In this document: positions 9,010-17,604 of the stretch, one piece after another | Layout: each line of letters starts with the position of its first letter | Position numbering within the stretch: the first letter of the stretch is position 1 | Source: Prorocentrum cordatum | Taxonomy: Eukaryota; Sar; Dinophyceae; Prorocentrales; Prorocentraceae | Assembly (NCBI GenBank): GCA_963575745.1 | Contig: CAUYUJ010008143.1 | Span: 1 to 30,000 of the forward strand | DNA length: 30,000 bases | Direction: 5' to 3' | The notes under the pieces: model-generated | Told to the model about the DNA's origin: nothing | The model's input: only the letters and a program-made list of their open reading frames with translations | Database searches by the model: none | Position numbers and translations under genes: made by a program

Positions 9010-11145
9010 CAGTCGTAGTCGCATTCGCGATGACAGTCGCAGTGGCAACGGCAGTCGCAGTCACAGCCTCAGCCTCAGCCTGCCTCAGCCTCAGCCTCAG
9101 CCTGCCTCAGCCTCAGCCTGCCTCAGCCTCAGCCTCAGCCTGCTTCAGCCTCAGCCTCAGTCTGCCTTCAGCCTCGGCCTCAGCCTCAGCCTGCCTCAGC
9201 CTCAGCCTGCATCAGCCTCAGCCTCAGCCTCAGCCTGCCTCAGCATCAGCCTGCCTCAGCCTCAGCCTCAGCCTGCCTCAGCCTCAGCCTCAGCCTGCTT
9301 CAGCCTCAGCCTCAGTCTGCCTTCAGCCTCGGCCTCAGCCTCAGCCTGCCTCAGCCTCAGCCTGCATCAGCCTCAGCCTCAGCCTCAGCCTGCCTCAGCA
9401 TCAGCCTGCCTCAGCCTCAGCCTCAGCCTGCCTCAGCCTCAGCCTCAGCTGCTTCAGCCTCAGCCTCAGTCTGCCTTCAGCCTCGGCCTCAGCCTCAGCC
9501 TGCCTCAGCCTCAGCCTCAGCCAGCCTCAGCCTGCCTCAGCCTCAGCTTCAGCCTCAGCCTGCGTCAGCCTCAGCCTTTCAGCCTCGGCCTCAGCCTCAG
9601 CCTGCCTCAGCCTCAGCCTCAGCCTCAGCCTCAGCCTGCCAGCCTCAGCCTCAGCCTGCCTCAGCCTCAGCCTCAGCCTGCCTCAGCCTCAGCCTCAGCC
9701 TGCCTCAGCCTCGGCCTCAGCCTCAGCCTGCCTCAGCCTCAGCCTGCATCAGCCTCAGCCTCAGCCTCAGCCTGCCTCAGCATCAGCCTGCCTCAGCCTC
9801 AGCCTCAGCCTGCCTCAGCCTCAGCCTCAGCCTGCCCAGCCTCAGCCTCAGTCCCTTCAGCCTCGGCCTCAGCCTCAGCCTGCAGCCTGCCTCAGCCTCA
9901 GCCAGCCTGCCTCAGCCTGCAGCCTGCCTCAGCCTCAGCCTCAGCCTCAGCCTCAGCCTCAGCCTCAGCCTGCTTCAGCCTCAGCCTCAGTCTGCCTTCA
10001 GCCTCGGCCTCAGCCTCAGCCTGCCTCAGCCTCAGCCTGCCTCAGCCTCAGCCTCAGCCTCAGCCTGCCTCAGCATCAGCCTGCCTCAGCCTCAGCCTCA
10101 GCCTGCCTCTGCCTCAGCCTCAGCCAGCCTGTCTGCCTTCAGCCTCGGCCTCAGCCTCAGCCTGCCTCAGCCTCAGCCTGCATCAGCCTCAGCCTCAGCC
10201 TCAGCCTGCCTCAGCATCAGCCTGCCTCAGCCTCAGCCTCAGCCTGCCTCAGCCTCAGCCTCAGCCTGCCTCAGCCTCAGCCTGCCTCAGCCTCAGCCTC
10301 AGCCTGCTTCAGCCTCAGCATCAGTCTGCCTCAGCCTCAGGCCTCAGCCTCAGCCTGCCTCAGCCTCAGCCTGCATCAGCCTCGGCCTCAGCCTCAGCCT
10401 GCCTCAGCCTCAGCCTCAGCCTGCCTCAGCCTCAGCCTCAGCCTGCTTCAGCCTCAGCCTCAGTCTGCCTTCAGCCTCGGCCTCAGCCTCAGCCTGCCTC
10501 AGCCTCAGCCTGCATCAGCCTCAGCCTCAGCCTCAGCCTGCCTCAGCATCAGCCTGCCTCAGCCAGCCTCAGCCTGCTCTGCCTCAGCCTCAGCCTGCCT
10601 TCAGCCTCAGCCTCAGTCTGCCTTCAGCCTCGGCCTCAGCCTCAGCCTGCCTCAGCCTCAGCCTGCATCAGCCTCAGCCTCAGCCTCAGCCTGCCTCAGC
10701 CTCAGCCTCAGCCTCAGCCTGCCTCAGCCTCAGCCTCAGCCTGCTTCAGCCTCAGCCTCAGTCTGCCTTCAGCCTCGGCCTCAGCCTGAGCCTGCCTCAG
10801 CCTCAGCCTCAGCCTCAGCCTCAGCCTCAGCCTGCCTCAGCCTCAGCCTCAGCCTCAGCCTCAGCCTGCCTCAGCCTCAGCCTCAGCCTGCTTCAGCCTC
10901 AGCCTCAGTCTGCCTTCAGCCTCGGCCTCAGCCTCAGCCTGCCTCAGCCTCAGCCTGCATCAGCCTCAGCCTCGCCTCAGCCTCAGCCTGCCTCAGCATC
11001 AGCCTGCCTCAGCCTCAGCCTCAGCCTGCCTCAGCCTCAGCCTCAGCCTGCTTCAGCCTCAGCCTCAGTCTGCCTCAGCCTCGCCTCAGCCTCAGCCTGC
11101 CTCAGCCTCAGCCTGCCTCAGCCTCAGCATCAGCCTGCCTCAACA
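9010..11145. repeat. CAGCCT hexamer minisatellite with ~150-bp higher-order repeat
   Basis: Over 2.1 kb is built from CAGCCT and the related TGCCTCAGCC. Diagnostic variants mark a higher-order unit: TCTGCCTTCAG followed by CTCGG recurs at about 9161, 9316, 9470, 9991, 10132, 10464, 10617, 10762 and 10909, mostly 141-160 bp apart. The hexamer has no stop in any plus-strand frame, so a 778-codon plus-strand frame (Ser/Leu, Ala/Ser or Gln/Pro dipeptides) runs through. I read it as a repeat artefact. It has no non-repeat domain except satellite sequence at its end, and it switches frame at every indel. Confidence 0.95.
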
Positions 11146-11720
11146 TTCAAAATGTGGCCCGGGAATGGAGCTCTGGGAACTCGAAGAACACGAAGTGGCC
11201 TACAGTTGGCTCCGGGCATTCAAAATCATGCCCAGGAATGGAGTTCTGGGAACTCGAAGACCACGAAGTGCGTTACTATTGGCTAAAAAAGGAGTCCCTG
11301 GATTCCCGCGGCACCCGTCCGGCATCTGCCCAGACCCCCCTGGGGAGTCATGATGCTCTCTTTTGAGCCCACTAGAAACCTATCAATCTTCGCTGTTAGG
11401 TAAAAATGCGTGAGCTTCACGGACTGCTGGCAGCTCATTTTCAAAATGCGGCTATCGCTTCAACGCCGCGCACGTTTGTTTACAAAGTTCGCAAAAGTTT
11501 CATCGACTCCCAACATCAACGTACCAAGAATGGTGTTTTGAAAGGATTCAGGGTTACGCGGGCGCAACAATTACGTTGATTCGCTGTGTCAAAGTCCCAA
11601 GAATGGCGGTCTGGCACGATACAGGATCTTCAGGACGCAACAGTCAGGTTCATCCGTGGCGGTGGAGTCCCGAAAACAATGTTGGGGCATACTTCAGGGT
11701 CTTCAAACAGTTGCCTTCCA
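11146..11720. repeat. Diverged 73-80 bp satellite units
   Basis: Two clear copies with a 73-bp period start with TTCAAAAT at 11146 and 11219, sharing GGAATGGAG, CTGGGAACTCGAAGA and CACGAAGTG. More diverged units follow, marked by CCAAGAATGG (about 11523 and 11598), CGCAACA and AATG(T)TGG, plus the 8.7-kb type unit at about 11418-11510. No gene is evident. Confidence 0.65.
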
Positions 11721-11825
11721 ACGAAGCAGTTCCCTCAATGGAAGTGAACCGTTATAGGAGCCTACGAAGAGAAAGCTTAAGGGAGGGTTTATTCAAACAT
11801 CGTTGATGGTTCTTGGTATTACAAT
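11721..11825. other. Short unique spacer
   Basis: About 100 bp without repeat or gene signal between the diverged satellite and the microsatellite domain. Confidence 0.4.
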
Positions 11826-12610
11826 GGTCCTGCTCCTCCTCCTCCTCCTCATCCGCCCTCCTCCTCCTCCTCCTCATCCTGCTCTTCCTCTATTATGATA
11901 TGAGTATTCGTAGTATTCGTATTATTGGCATTCGTCATAGTATTATTAGTTTTCTTCGTGGTTTGTTTTTTTTATGGTTATTGATCACCTTCTTATTATC
12001 ATGAGCGTTAGTGTTCTGAGTATTACTCGTCGTACTAGTAGTGTTATTCGTATTAGACGTTGTATGATTCGCATGATTCTTGCTATTATGATTATTCGCT
12101 GTATGATTATTCGGACTCCTAATATTATTCAGATTGTCTAGAATATTCGCGTTCTGGATTGTATGCCAAATGTATTCCTATTCTCGGTCGTGTTGTTATC
12201 CGTATCGCGATTACTATTATCCGCACTGGTACTCTCATAGCGTTCATAATAATATTGGTGTTAATAGTATGATTCGTGTTATGTGCGTTTGTCTTCTTCT
12301 CAGTAATATCATTGTTCGTATTATTAGGGTTTACCTGCGTACTGCTTCGTATTGCCAGTCGTGTTCGTATTGTTAGTCTCTGTGTTATCATGGTTCATGG
12401 TATTAGCATTCGTGTTATTAAGATTAGTATTGTTATCCGCATCCGTGCTGTTACTATTCGTCGCAGCTGGATTACTACTAATGTTTTTGTCTGATTGGCA
12501 TCCGCGCAAGTGTTAGCATTATTGGTGTTATTCGCATTGCGGTTCGTCGCATCATTGAAAGTAATACCCGTACAAGTATTGGTACTCGCATGCGTCTTCG
12601 TTTTAGTATT
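11826..12610. repeat. CTC tract then degenerate ATT/GTATT-type AT-rich tract
   Basis: CTC triplets (11826-11895) change abruptly into about 700 bp of degenerate TATTCGTATTATTAG-like sequence, strongly strand-biased in T. It resembles an old, heavily mutated ATT/GTT/CGT trinucleotide array. Short open frames (Ile/Val/Arg-rich) carry no domain. Confidence 0.75.
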
Positions 12611-12614
12611 ATCA

Positions 12615-13108
12615 TTATTGGTTGCATTCCTCTTCCTCAACCGCCGCCTCCTCATCCTCCACATCCGTTTCCTCCTGCTCCTCCTCCTCGTCCTCCCTGG
12701 TTCGTCCTCCCTCCGGTTCCTCCTCGCCTCCTCCTCCTCCGCCGCCTCCTCCTCGTCCTCCTCCTCCTCATTTTCCCCCTCCTCCTCCTCAAATTCCTCT
12801 TCTTCCTTCTCCTCCTTTTCCTCCTCCTCCTCCTCATCCTCCTCCTCCTGTTCCTCCTCCCCCCTCCCTCAGGCTCCTGCTCATGCTTCTGCTCCTGCAG
12901 CTGCAACTGCTAATGTTCCTGTTCATGGTCATGTTCCTCCTCCACCCCCCGTTTCCTCCTCCTCCTCCTCCTCCTCCTCCCTCTCCTCCTCCTCCCCCGC
13001 CTCTTCCTCCTCATTCCTCATCCTCCTCCACTGCCTCCTCCTCATTATCCTCATTATCTTCATGCTCCTCCCCCTTGTCCTCCGTCTCCTCCTCATTCTC
13101 TTCCCCTC
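12615..13108. repeat. TCC/CTC microsatellite block
   Basis: Imperfect CTC repeats with CTG and CTT interruptions. Adjacent blocks switch repeat type sharply at 12.61 and 13.11 kb. Ser/Pro/Leu frames on the plus strand and Arg/Glu-rich frames on the minus strand are artefacts. Confidence 0.9.
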
Positions 13109-13113
13109 CTCCA

Positions 13114-13164
<51 letters not shown>

Positions 13165-13172
13165 CATCATCC

Positions 13173-13203
<31 letters not shown>

Positions 13204-14145
13204 TATCATCATCATCATAATCATCATCATCATCAGCAGCATCAGCATCATCATCATCAGCATCAGCGTCAGCATCATCATCATCAGCATTATCATCATC
13301 ATCATCATCATCAACACCATAATCATCCTCATCATCATCATCATCAGCAGCAGCAGCATCAGCATCATCATCAGCATCATCATTGTCATCATCATCATCA
13401 TCCTCAGCATCATCATCATCATCATCATCATCAACATGAACATCAGCATCATCATCATCATCATCAGCCTCATCAGCACCAACAATATCATCAGCATCAG
13501 CGTCAGCATCATCATCAGCATCATCAACAGCAGTACCATCGTCATCATCAGCATCATCAGCATCAGCATCAGCCTCACCATCAGCATCAGCAGCAGCAGC
13601 AGCATCAGCATCACCATCATCACCAGCATCATCAGGTTCATCAGCATCACCATCAGCATCACCGTCAGCATCATCATCGGCAGCAGCAGCATCAATCATC
13701 ATCAGCAGCAGCATCATAATCGGCATCAGCATCACCACATTCAGCATCATCATCAGCATCATCATCAGTATCAGCATCATCACAAGCATCGTTATCATCA
13801 GCATCATCAGCATCAGCATCAGCGACATCATGGGCAGCATGAGCAGCATCATCCGCAGCATCCTCGCATCACCGTCAGCATCATCACCAGCAGCATCATC
13901 AGCATCATCATCGCCGGCTTCAGTCATCAACAGCATCATCAGCAGCACCCGCACCATCGTCAACATGATCAGCATCAACATCATCAGCAGCAGAATTATC
14001 ATCATCATGATCATCATCATCATCAGCATCATCAACATAACCCTCATCCGCATCATCATCATCATCATACTCAGCAGCAGCATAATCAGCATCATCATAA
14101 TCAGCATCATCATCATCATTATCATCAGCATCATCAGCATCATCA
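13109..14145. repeat. ATC/CAT microsatellite (~1 kb)
   Basis: CAT triplets dominate, with many CAG and CAA variants. Pure runs lie at 13110-13210 and elsewhere. Every frame is open for hundreds of codons (His/Gln, Ile/Ser, Asp/Ala, Met/Leu), a signature of the triplet and not of protein coding. Confidence 0.95.
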
Positions 14146-14543
14146 TCCCTTTCCTCCTCCTCATCCCCCTCAAGTTCCTCATCATGTTCGGTTTCCTCCT
14201 CCTCCTCCTCCTCTTCCTCTTCCTCCTGCTCCCACTCCTACTCATACTTCCCCTCCTCCTCCACCTCCTGGTCTTGCTCCTGCTCCTGCCCCTGCTCCTG
14301 CGCCTGCTCCTGCTCCTGATCCTCATCCTGCTCTTCCGCCAGATCCTGCTCGTCCTCCGTCTCCTGCTCCTATTCCTCCTGCTACTGCGTTTCCTGCTCC
14401 TGCTCCTGGTCCTGTTCTTGCTTCTGCTCCTGTTCCTGCTCCTGCTCCTCGTCCTGATCCTCCTCCTCCTCCTCCGCCTCCGCCTCCGCCTCCTCCTCCT
14501 CCACCTCATCATCATCATCATCAGCAGCAGCATCAGCATCATC

Positions 14544-14602
<59 letters not shown>

Positions 14603-14632
14603 CATCGTCATCATACTCATGATCATCATCAC

Positions 14633-14663
<31 letters not shown>
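14146..14663. repeat. CTC/CTCCTG block, then ATC array up to the YR element
   Basis: CTCCT and TGCTCC-type repeats (about 14150-14510) return to CAT/ATC repeats (14505-14663). The last ATC run directly abuts the left end of the retroelement at 14664. The matching right end abuts CAT repeats at 22649. Confidence 0.9.
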
Positions 14664-14665
<2 letters not shown>

Positions 14666-14943
14666 GTGGATCCCCGTGTTTAGCTGATCCGGCATCTGTC
14701 CCCACCCGCCCACCCACGACGGCAGGACGTGCAGTTGGGCGAAGCCCTCAGGATTACGTCGCCGTCGGACAAAGGGTGAACATGAAAGCAAACGAGAGCA
14801 AGAATCTGTCCAGCAGCAGGATGCGTGACCACACGAATCCAATATTGATTGCAGTAACTGGCCTGCGAGCGAGAGGCCGACACCGCACATAGAACTGAAA
14901 AGGATGCAACGCGTATTGTACTCTGGTCCCTGCAGAGATCCCC
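14664..14943 (-). repeat. B2: outer 3' split direct repeat
   Basis: This 280-bp block is colinear with 15117-15396, with 5 substitutions and no indel seen. It forms the distal 3' end of the element on the minus strand, and its outer edge joins the ATC microsatellite directly. It holds no credible ORF. Confidence 0.9.
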
Positions 14944-15041
14944 GAGTGGCTTATCATCACCCAGGGCAGGGAAGAATGCACGAAACGGACACTCCACTAT
15001 CCTACCACTGGACGAAATCATTAATGCATACGGGGGGGGGG
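14944..15041 (-). other. Linker between A2 and B2
   Basis: These 98 bp between A2 and the conserved part of B2 match the equivalent side of B1 only patchily. The shared 11-mer gacactccact lies at 14988-14998 and 15420-15430. The B repeat may therefore originally extend further, with this portion diverged or replaced. A G10-12 run ends it at about 15031-15041. Confidence 0.5.
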
Positions 15042-15114
15042 CCAGAAAAAAACTACGAAGGGGGAGATCGCACTCACTTCACATTAAGTAACACTCAGAG
15101 ACCTCATTCTCCAA
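15042..15114 (-). repeat. A2: internal copy of the 5' split direct repeat
   Basis: 73 bp from ccagaaaaaaac to attctccaa, matching A1 at 22575-22648 with one substitution and one A-run length change. Only the bases TA separate it from B1 at 15117, so A2 and B1 together record the A-B junction of a circular or tandem intermediate. Confidence 0.9.
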
Positions 15115-15116
15115 TA

Positions 15117-15396
15117 ATGTGGATCCCCGTGTTTAGCTGATCCGGTATCTGTCCTCACCCGCCCACCCACGACGGCAGGACGTGCAGTTGGGCGAAGCCC
15201 TCAGGATTACGTCGCCGTCGGACAAAGGGTGAACATGAAAGCAAACGAGAGCAAGAATCTGTCCAGCAGCAGGATGCGTGACCACACGAATCCAATCTCG
15301 ATCGCAGTAACTGGCCTGCGAGCGAGAGGCCGACACCGCACATAGAACTGAAAAGGATGCAACGCGTATTGTACTCTGGTCCCTGCAGAGATCCCC
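15117..15396 (-). repeat. B1: inner 3' split direct repeat
   Basis: This is the 280-bp partner of B2, about 98% identical. It lies between the last ORF and A2 on the minus strand, as expected for the B1 position of an Ngaro/PAT-type element. Confidence 0.9.
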
Positions 15397-15610
15397 TCGG
15401 GCTGTGATGGTATACACATGACACTCCACTGAATCCCATACCCCACTCGTGTACTCTCTGCATATCAAGAAGTTCACCATCACAGCCCATTCCCGCCAGC
15501 TAGACGTGCGTACTGAAAGGCAGACTTCACGTGCATCCAGTAACGAAACCAGAAGGGCGGGAAAGAGCCGGCAGGAATGTCGGACGTGTGGAGGGGCACG
15601 CGCAGCCAGT
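15397..15610 (-). other. 3' non-coding region of the YR element
   Basis: About 210 bp between the end of the extended membrane-protein frame (TAG at 15611-15613) and B1. Open frames crossing it have no recognisable content. It probably belongs to the 3' untranslated part of the element transcript. Confidence 0.4.
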
Positions 15611-15751
15611 CTAGGTCGATCGCCGCTTCCGTGCACGATCGAATTCTGTCGGAATGCGTTCCAGCTGCGCGCTCACATCGGCTCCGAACCACTCCCACAT
15701 TGGGTTTGCCCACACTGGCTTGAAAACGAGAGCCGACCAAGTGAATCTGAC

Positions 15752-16642
15752 TCACACAAAATACGTAGAGAGAAGCGTCACCTCGTACTCAAAGACCTCA
15801 AACTTGTGAATCGCCACAAACTTCTGCTCAGACTTCGCAAGCGAAGGAAGCGTCGGGCCGACCCGATCCTGCGCCTTCCAGATCTCAGCGGCCCGATCTT
15901 CAGGTAACTGATGAAGCGCGTCCGAAAGCGCAGCAGTCTGATCTGAGTTGCGGGCGCCCAGCAGCATGATGTAGCGCCCTCCCGTCGCATTCACGGAGGC
16001 GTTGAGGAGGTCGACGCCTTCCCAGGTCTCCTCCAAGGCTGACAAGCCACCGCGGCCAAACTTCACGGCCATGTCGGTCACCAGCACCGTGACGTTGGAC
16101 GCCGCCTTCGTCAGGACACCTCCCGCGTCGGCAATGTCCTCGGAGAGGCTGATGACGGCGCCCACTCCCTTGGCCAGCGTGGGCGAGAAGCTCGGCGGGC
16201 TGATCCACAGCGCCAGCAACAGCACGGCGCCCGGCGACAGCCACCAGGCGCGGCCCACGCTGAACAGGCCTGCCAGGCCCTTCCGCCACGGCGAGGGGCG
16301 CGGCCGCCTCGGTTGGGGCGGCGGCGGCGCGGCCACAGGCGGTCCCTCGGCCTCGGAGCTGGCCGCGAACGGGTTAAGGACCCCGCTGGGCGGCGTGCTC
16401 CAAGGCGAGGGAACTGCCACCTGCCCAAACGGCGTGCCCACCAGCGACCACGAAGACGGTGGTGACAAACCTGCTGGCAACGTAGAAGCAGGTGAAGCTG
16501 ACTTAGCTCCTGGCGACTTCGGGCCGCCTGGAGCAGGTGAAGCCGCACGCGAGCTCCTCGCGGACGGCGGCGTCAAACTCTTCGCTGAAGCCGGCGGCGC
16601 ATACACACCGCCCACAAACGTGCTGCCTACCTGCGGCGCCAT
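15752..16642 (-). CDS. Accessory proline-rich single-pass membrane protein of the YR element
   Basis: The ATG (16642) lies two bases after the recombinase stop (TGA-GC-ATG), which decides the start. The 296-residue product has a long Pro/Ala/Ser-rich N-terminal region (about 12-120) ending in a basic patch (PRRPRPSPWRK). A single hydrophobic segment follows (about 132-148, AWWLSPGAVLLLALWI). The C-terminal half is less biased, with three N-glycosylation sequons (NVT at 183, NAS at 214, NAT at 218) and helix-forming character. Its function is unknown. I do not call it an envelope protein on this evidence. After the TGA at 15752-15754 the same frame stays open for 46 codons to TAG at 15611. That tail contains NPMWEWFGADVSAQLER and looks like authentic protein, so the TGA may be a recent nonsense change or a recoded stop. 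Confidence 0.6.
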   Translation of the reverse strand: MAPQVGSTFVGGVYAPPASAKSLTPPSARSSRAASPAPGGPKSPGAKSASPASTLPAGLSPPSSWSLVGTPFGQVAVPSPWSTPPSGVLNPFAASSEAEGPPVAAPPPPQPRRPRPSPWRKGLAGLFSVGRAWWLSPGAVLLLALWISPPSFSPTLAKGVGAVISLSEDIADAGGVLTKAASNVTVLVTDMAVKFGRGGLSALEETWEGVDLLNASVNATGGRYIMLLGARNSDQTAALSDALHQLPEDRAAEIWKAQDRVGPTLPSLAKSEQKFVAIHKFEVFEYEVTLLSTYFV

Positions 16643-16644
16643 GC

Positions 16645-17604
16645 TCAGCGGTAGGGAGGCCGTAGGAGGTCGTGTCGTACGTAGTGCTTCCAGCCACCAG
16701 CCGCCCAGCGCAACTGCTTCTCGTGCCCCGCTGTGAGGAGGTCCGTCAGCACCGCGTTGGATGACTGGACGTCCAGGTAGATCCTGAGGCTCGAGTCGCT
16801 CACCCAGCGGCCGCCCTCGCGGATCTCGGCGAACGGGGCGCCCTCGGCGCGGGAGTCGGTAGCCCAGCCAGCGCGCGGGCTGCGCGGGCCCCAGCCCACA
16901 GTAAGCCCCAGCGCCGCTTCGGCTGTCTTGAGCAACGCGCGGTATTGTGTGATGATGTAAGGGAAGAGAAGCTGATCGTGAGGGGTCCGCTGCACACAAC
17001 TCCAAAGGGCCTCGATGATGTCGGAAAGAACTCCTGGGAGCATGGCCACCTGGGGCCGCTGCGCTTTCGTACCGAAACGGACCCCCAAGGCCAGGACCAC
17101 TGGATCACACTTTCCGTCGATAGCACGATGGTGAGGAAAGGAAACGTGTTGCGGGCGCAGGCCGAGCATCTCCGACGGTCTGAGTCCAGTGTGGCACTGC
17201 AGCACAAGACCTAGGCCGAGCCTCACGTGGCCTGCGGACGCCAAGTAGATGCACAGGAGCTTCCCTGGCGCCTTACCCAGCGGGACAGTGTGCTTGATAA
17301 CTCGAGACCTCTCCCAGCCTCGTAGCACCGCATGCGCCCACTTCAGCTCGCCTTTCATTCGAGGGAAAAACAGTTCCACCGCCGCCAGTAGATTGCAAAA
17401 CTTGGACGGTGTCAGCAAGGACTCACATGCATTCTTGTACTCCACCAGCGCGTCGCCCCACTGGTCCGGGCCGACGGGGTTGAGGTGGTTGGCGAGGGCC
17501 CACTCCGAGAAGCTGCGCGCCTCTCGCCTGTACGTCTCGATCGTCTGCGGCCTGACTCGTGCCGCTGGGTGGTGGTCTAGGCGCCGCGGCCCACGCCACC
17601 TCAT
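16645..17604 (-). CDS. Tyrosine recombinase (phage-integrase family) of the YR element
   Basis: The enzyme would integrate the cDNA circle. The ATG at 17604 overlaps the upstream RNase H stop as ATGA. The stop-free frame runs up to 17883, but the extra 93 codons lie inside the RNase H gene and look like shadow. Counting from 17604, the N-terminal part (about 15-115, with TIETYRREARSFSEW) resembles a SAM-like DNA-binding domain. The catalytic part has TGLRPSE (Arg at 142), a GTKAQ lysine (180), RSPRAG (Arg at 244), EGGRW (Trp at 267) and RIYLD (nucleophile Tyr at 276). The W-to-Y distance of 9 is canonical. The first position of box II, normally His in HxxR, is Arg here (241), so activity is doubtful. 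The length (319 residues) suits the family. The stop is followed after two bases by the ATG of the next ORF. Confidence 0.88.
   Translation of the reverse strand: MRWRGPRRLDHHPAARVRPQTIETYRREARSFSEWALANHLNPVGPDQWGDALVEYKNACESLLTPSKFCNLLAAVELFFPRMKGELKWAHAVLRGWERSRVIKHTVPLGKAPGKLLCIYLASAGHVRLGLGLVLQCHTGLRPSEMLGLRPQHVSFPHHRAIDGKCDPVVLALGVRFGTKAQRPQVAMLPGVLSDIIEALWSCVQRTPHDQLLFPYIITQYRALLKTAEAALGLTVGWGPRSPRAGWATDSRAEGAPFAEIREGGRWVSDSSLRIYLDVQSSNAVLTDLLTAGHEKQLRWAAGGWKHYVRHDLLRPPYR

Noticed and set aside
9030-11366. A 778-codon plus-strand open frame across the CAGCCT array as a real protein gene
   Set aside because: The hexamer lacks stops in every plus frame, indels switch the dipeptide type repeatedly, and no non-repeat domain is present.
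12929-14890. A 653-codon minus-strand Asp/Met/Arg-rich frame and a plus-strand His/Gln-rich frame as genes
   Set aside because: Both are translations of CAT and CTC trinucleotide arrays, and the minus frame runs into the B2 repeat of the retroelement.
15752-16642. Calling the last ORF a retroviral-type envelope gene
   Set aside because: A single membrane segment and sequons are not enough. There is no signal peptide, cleavage site or recognisable fusion segment.
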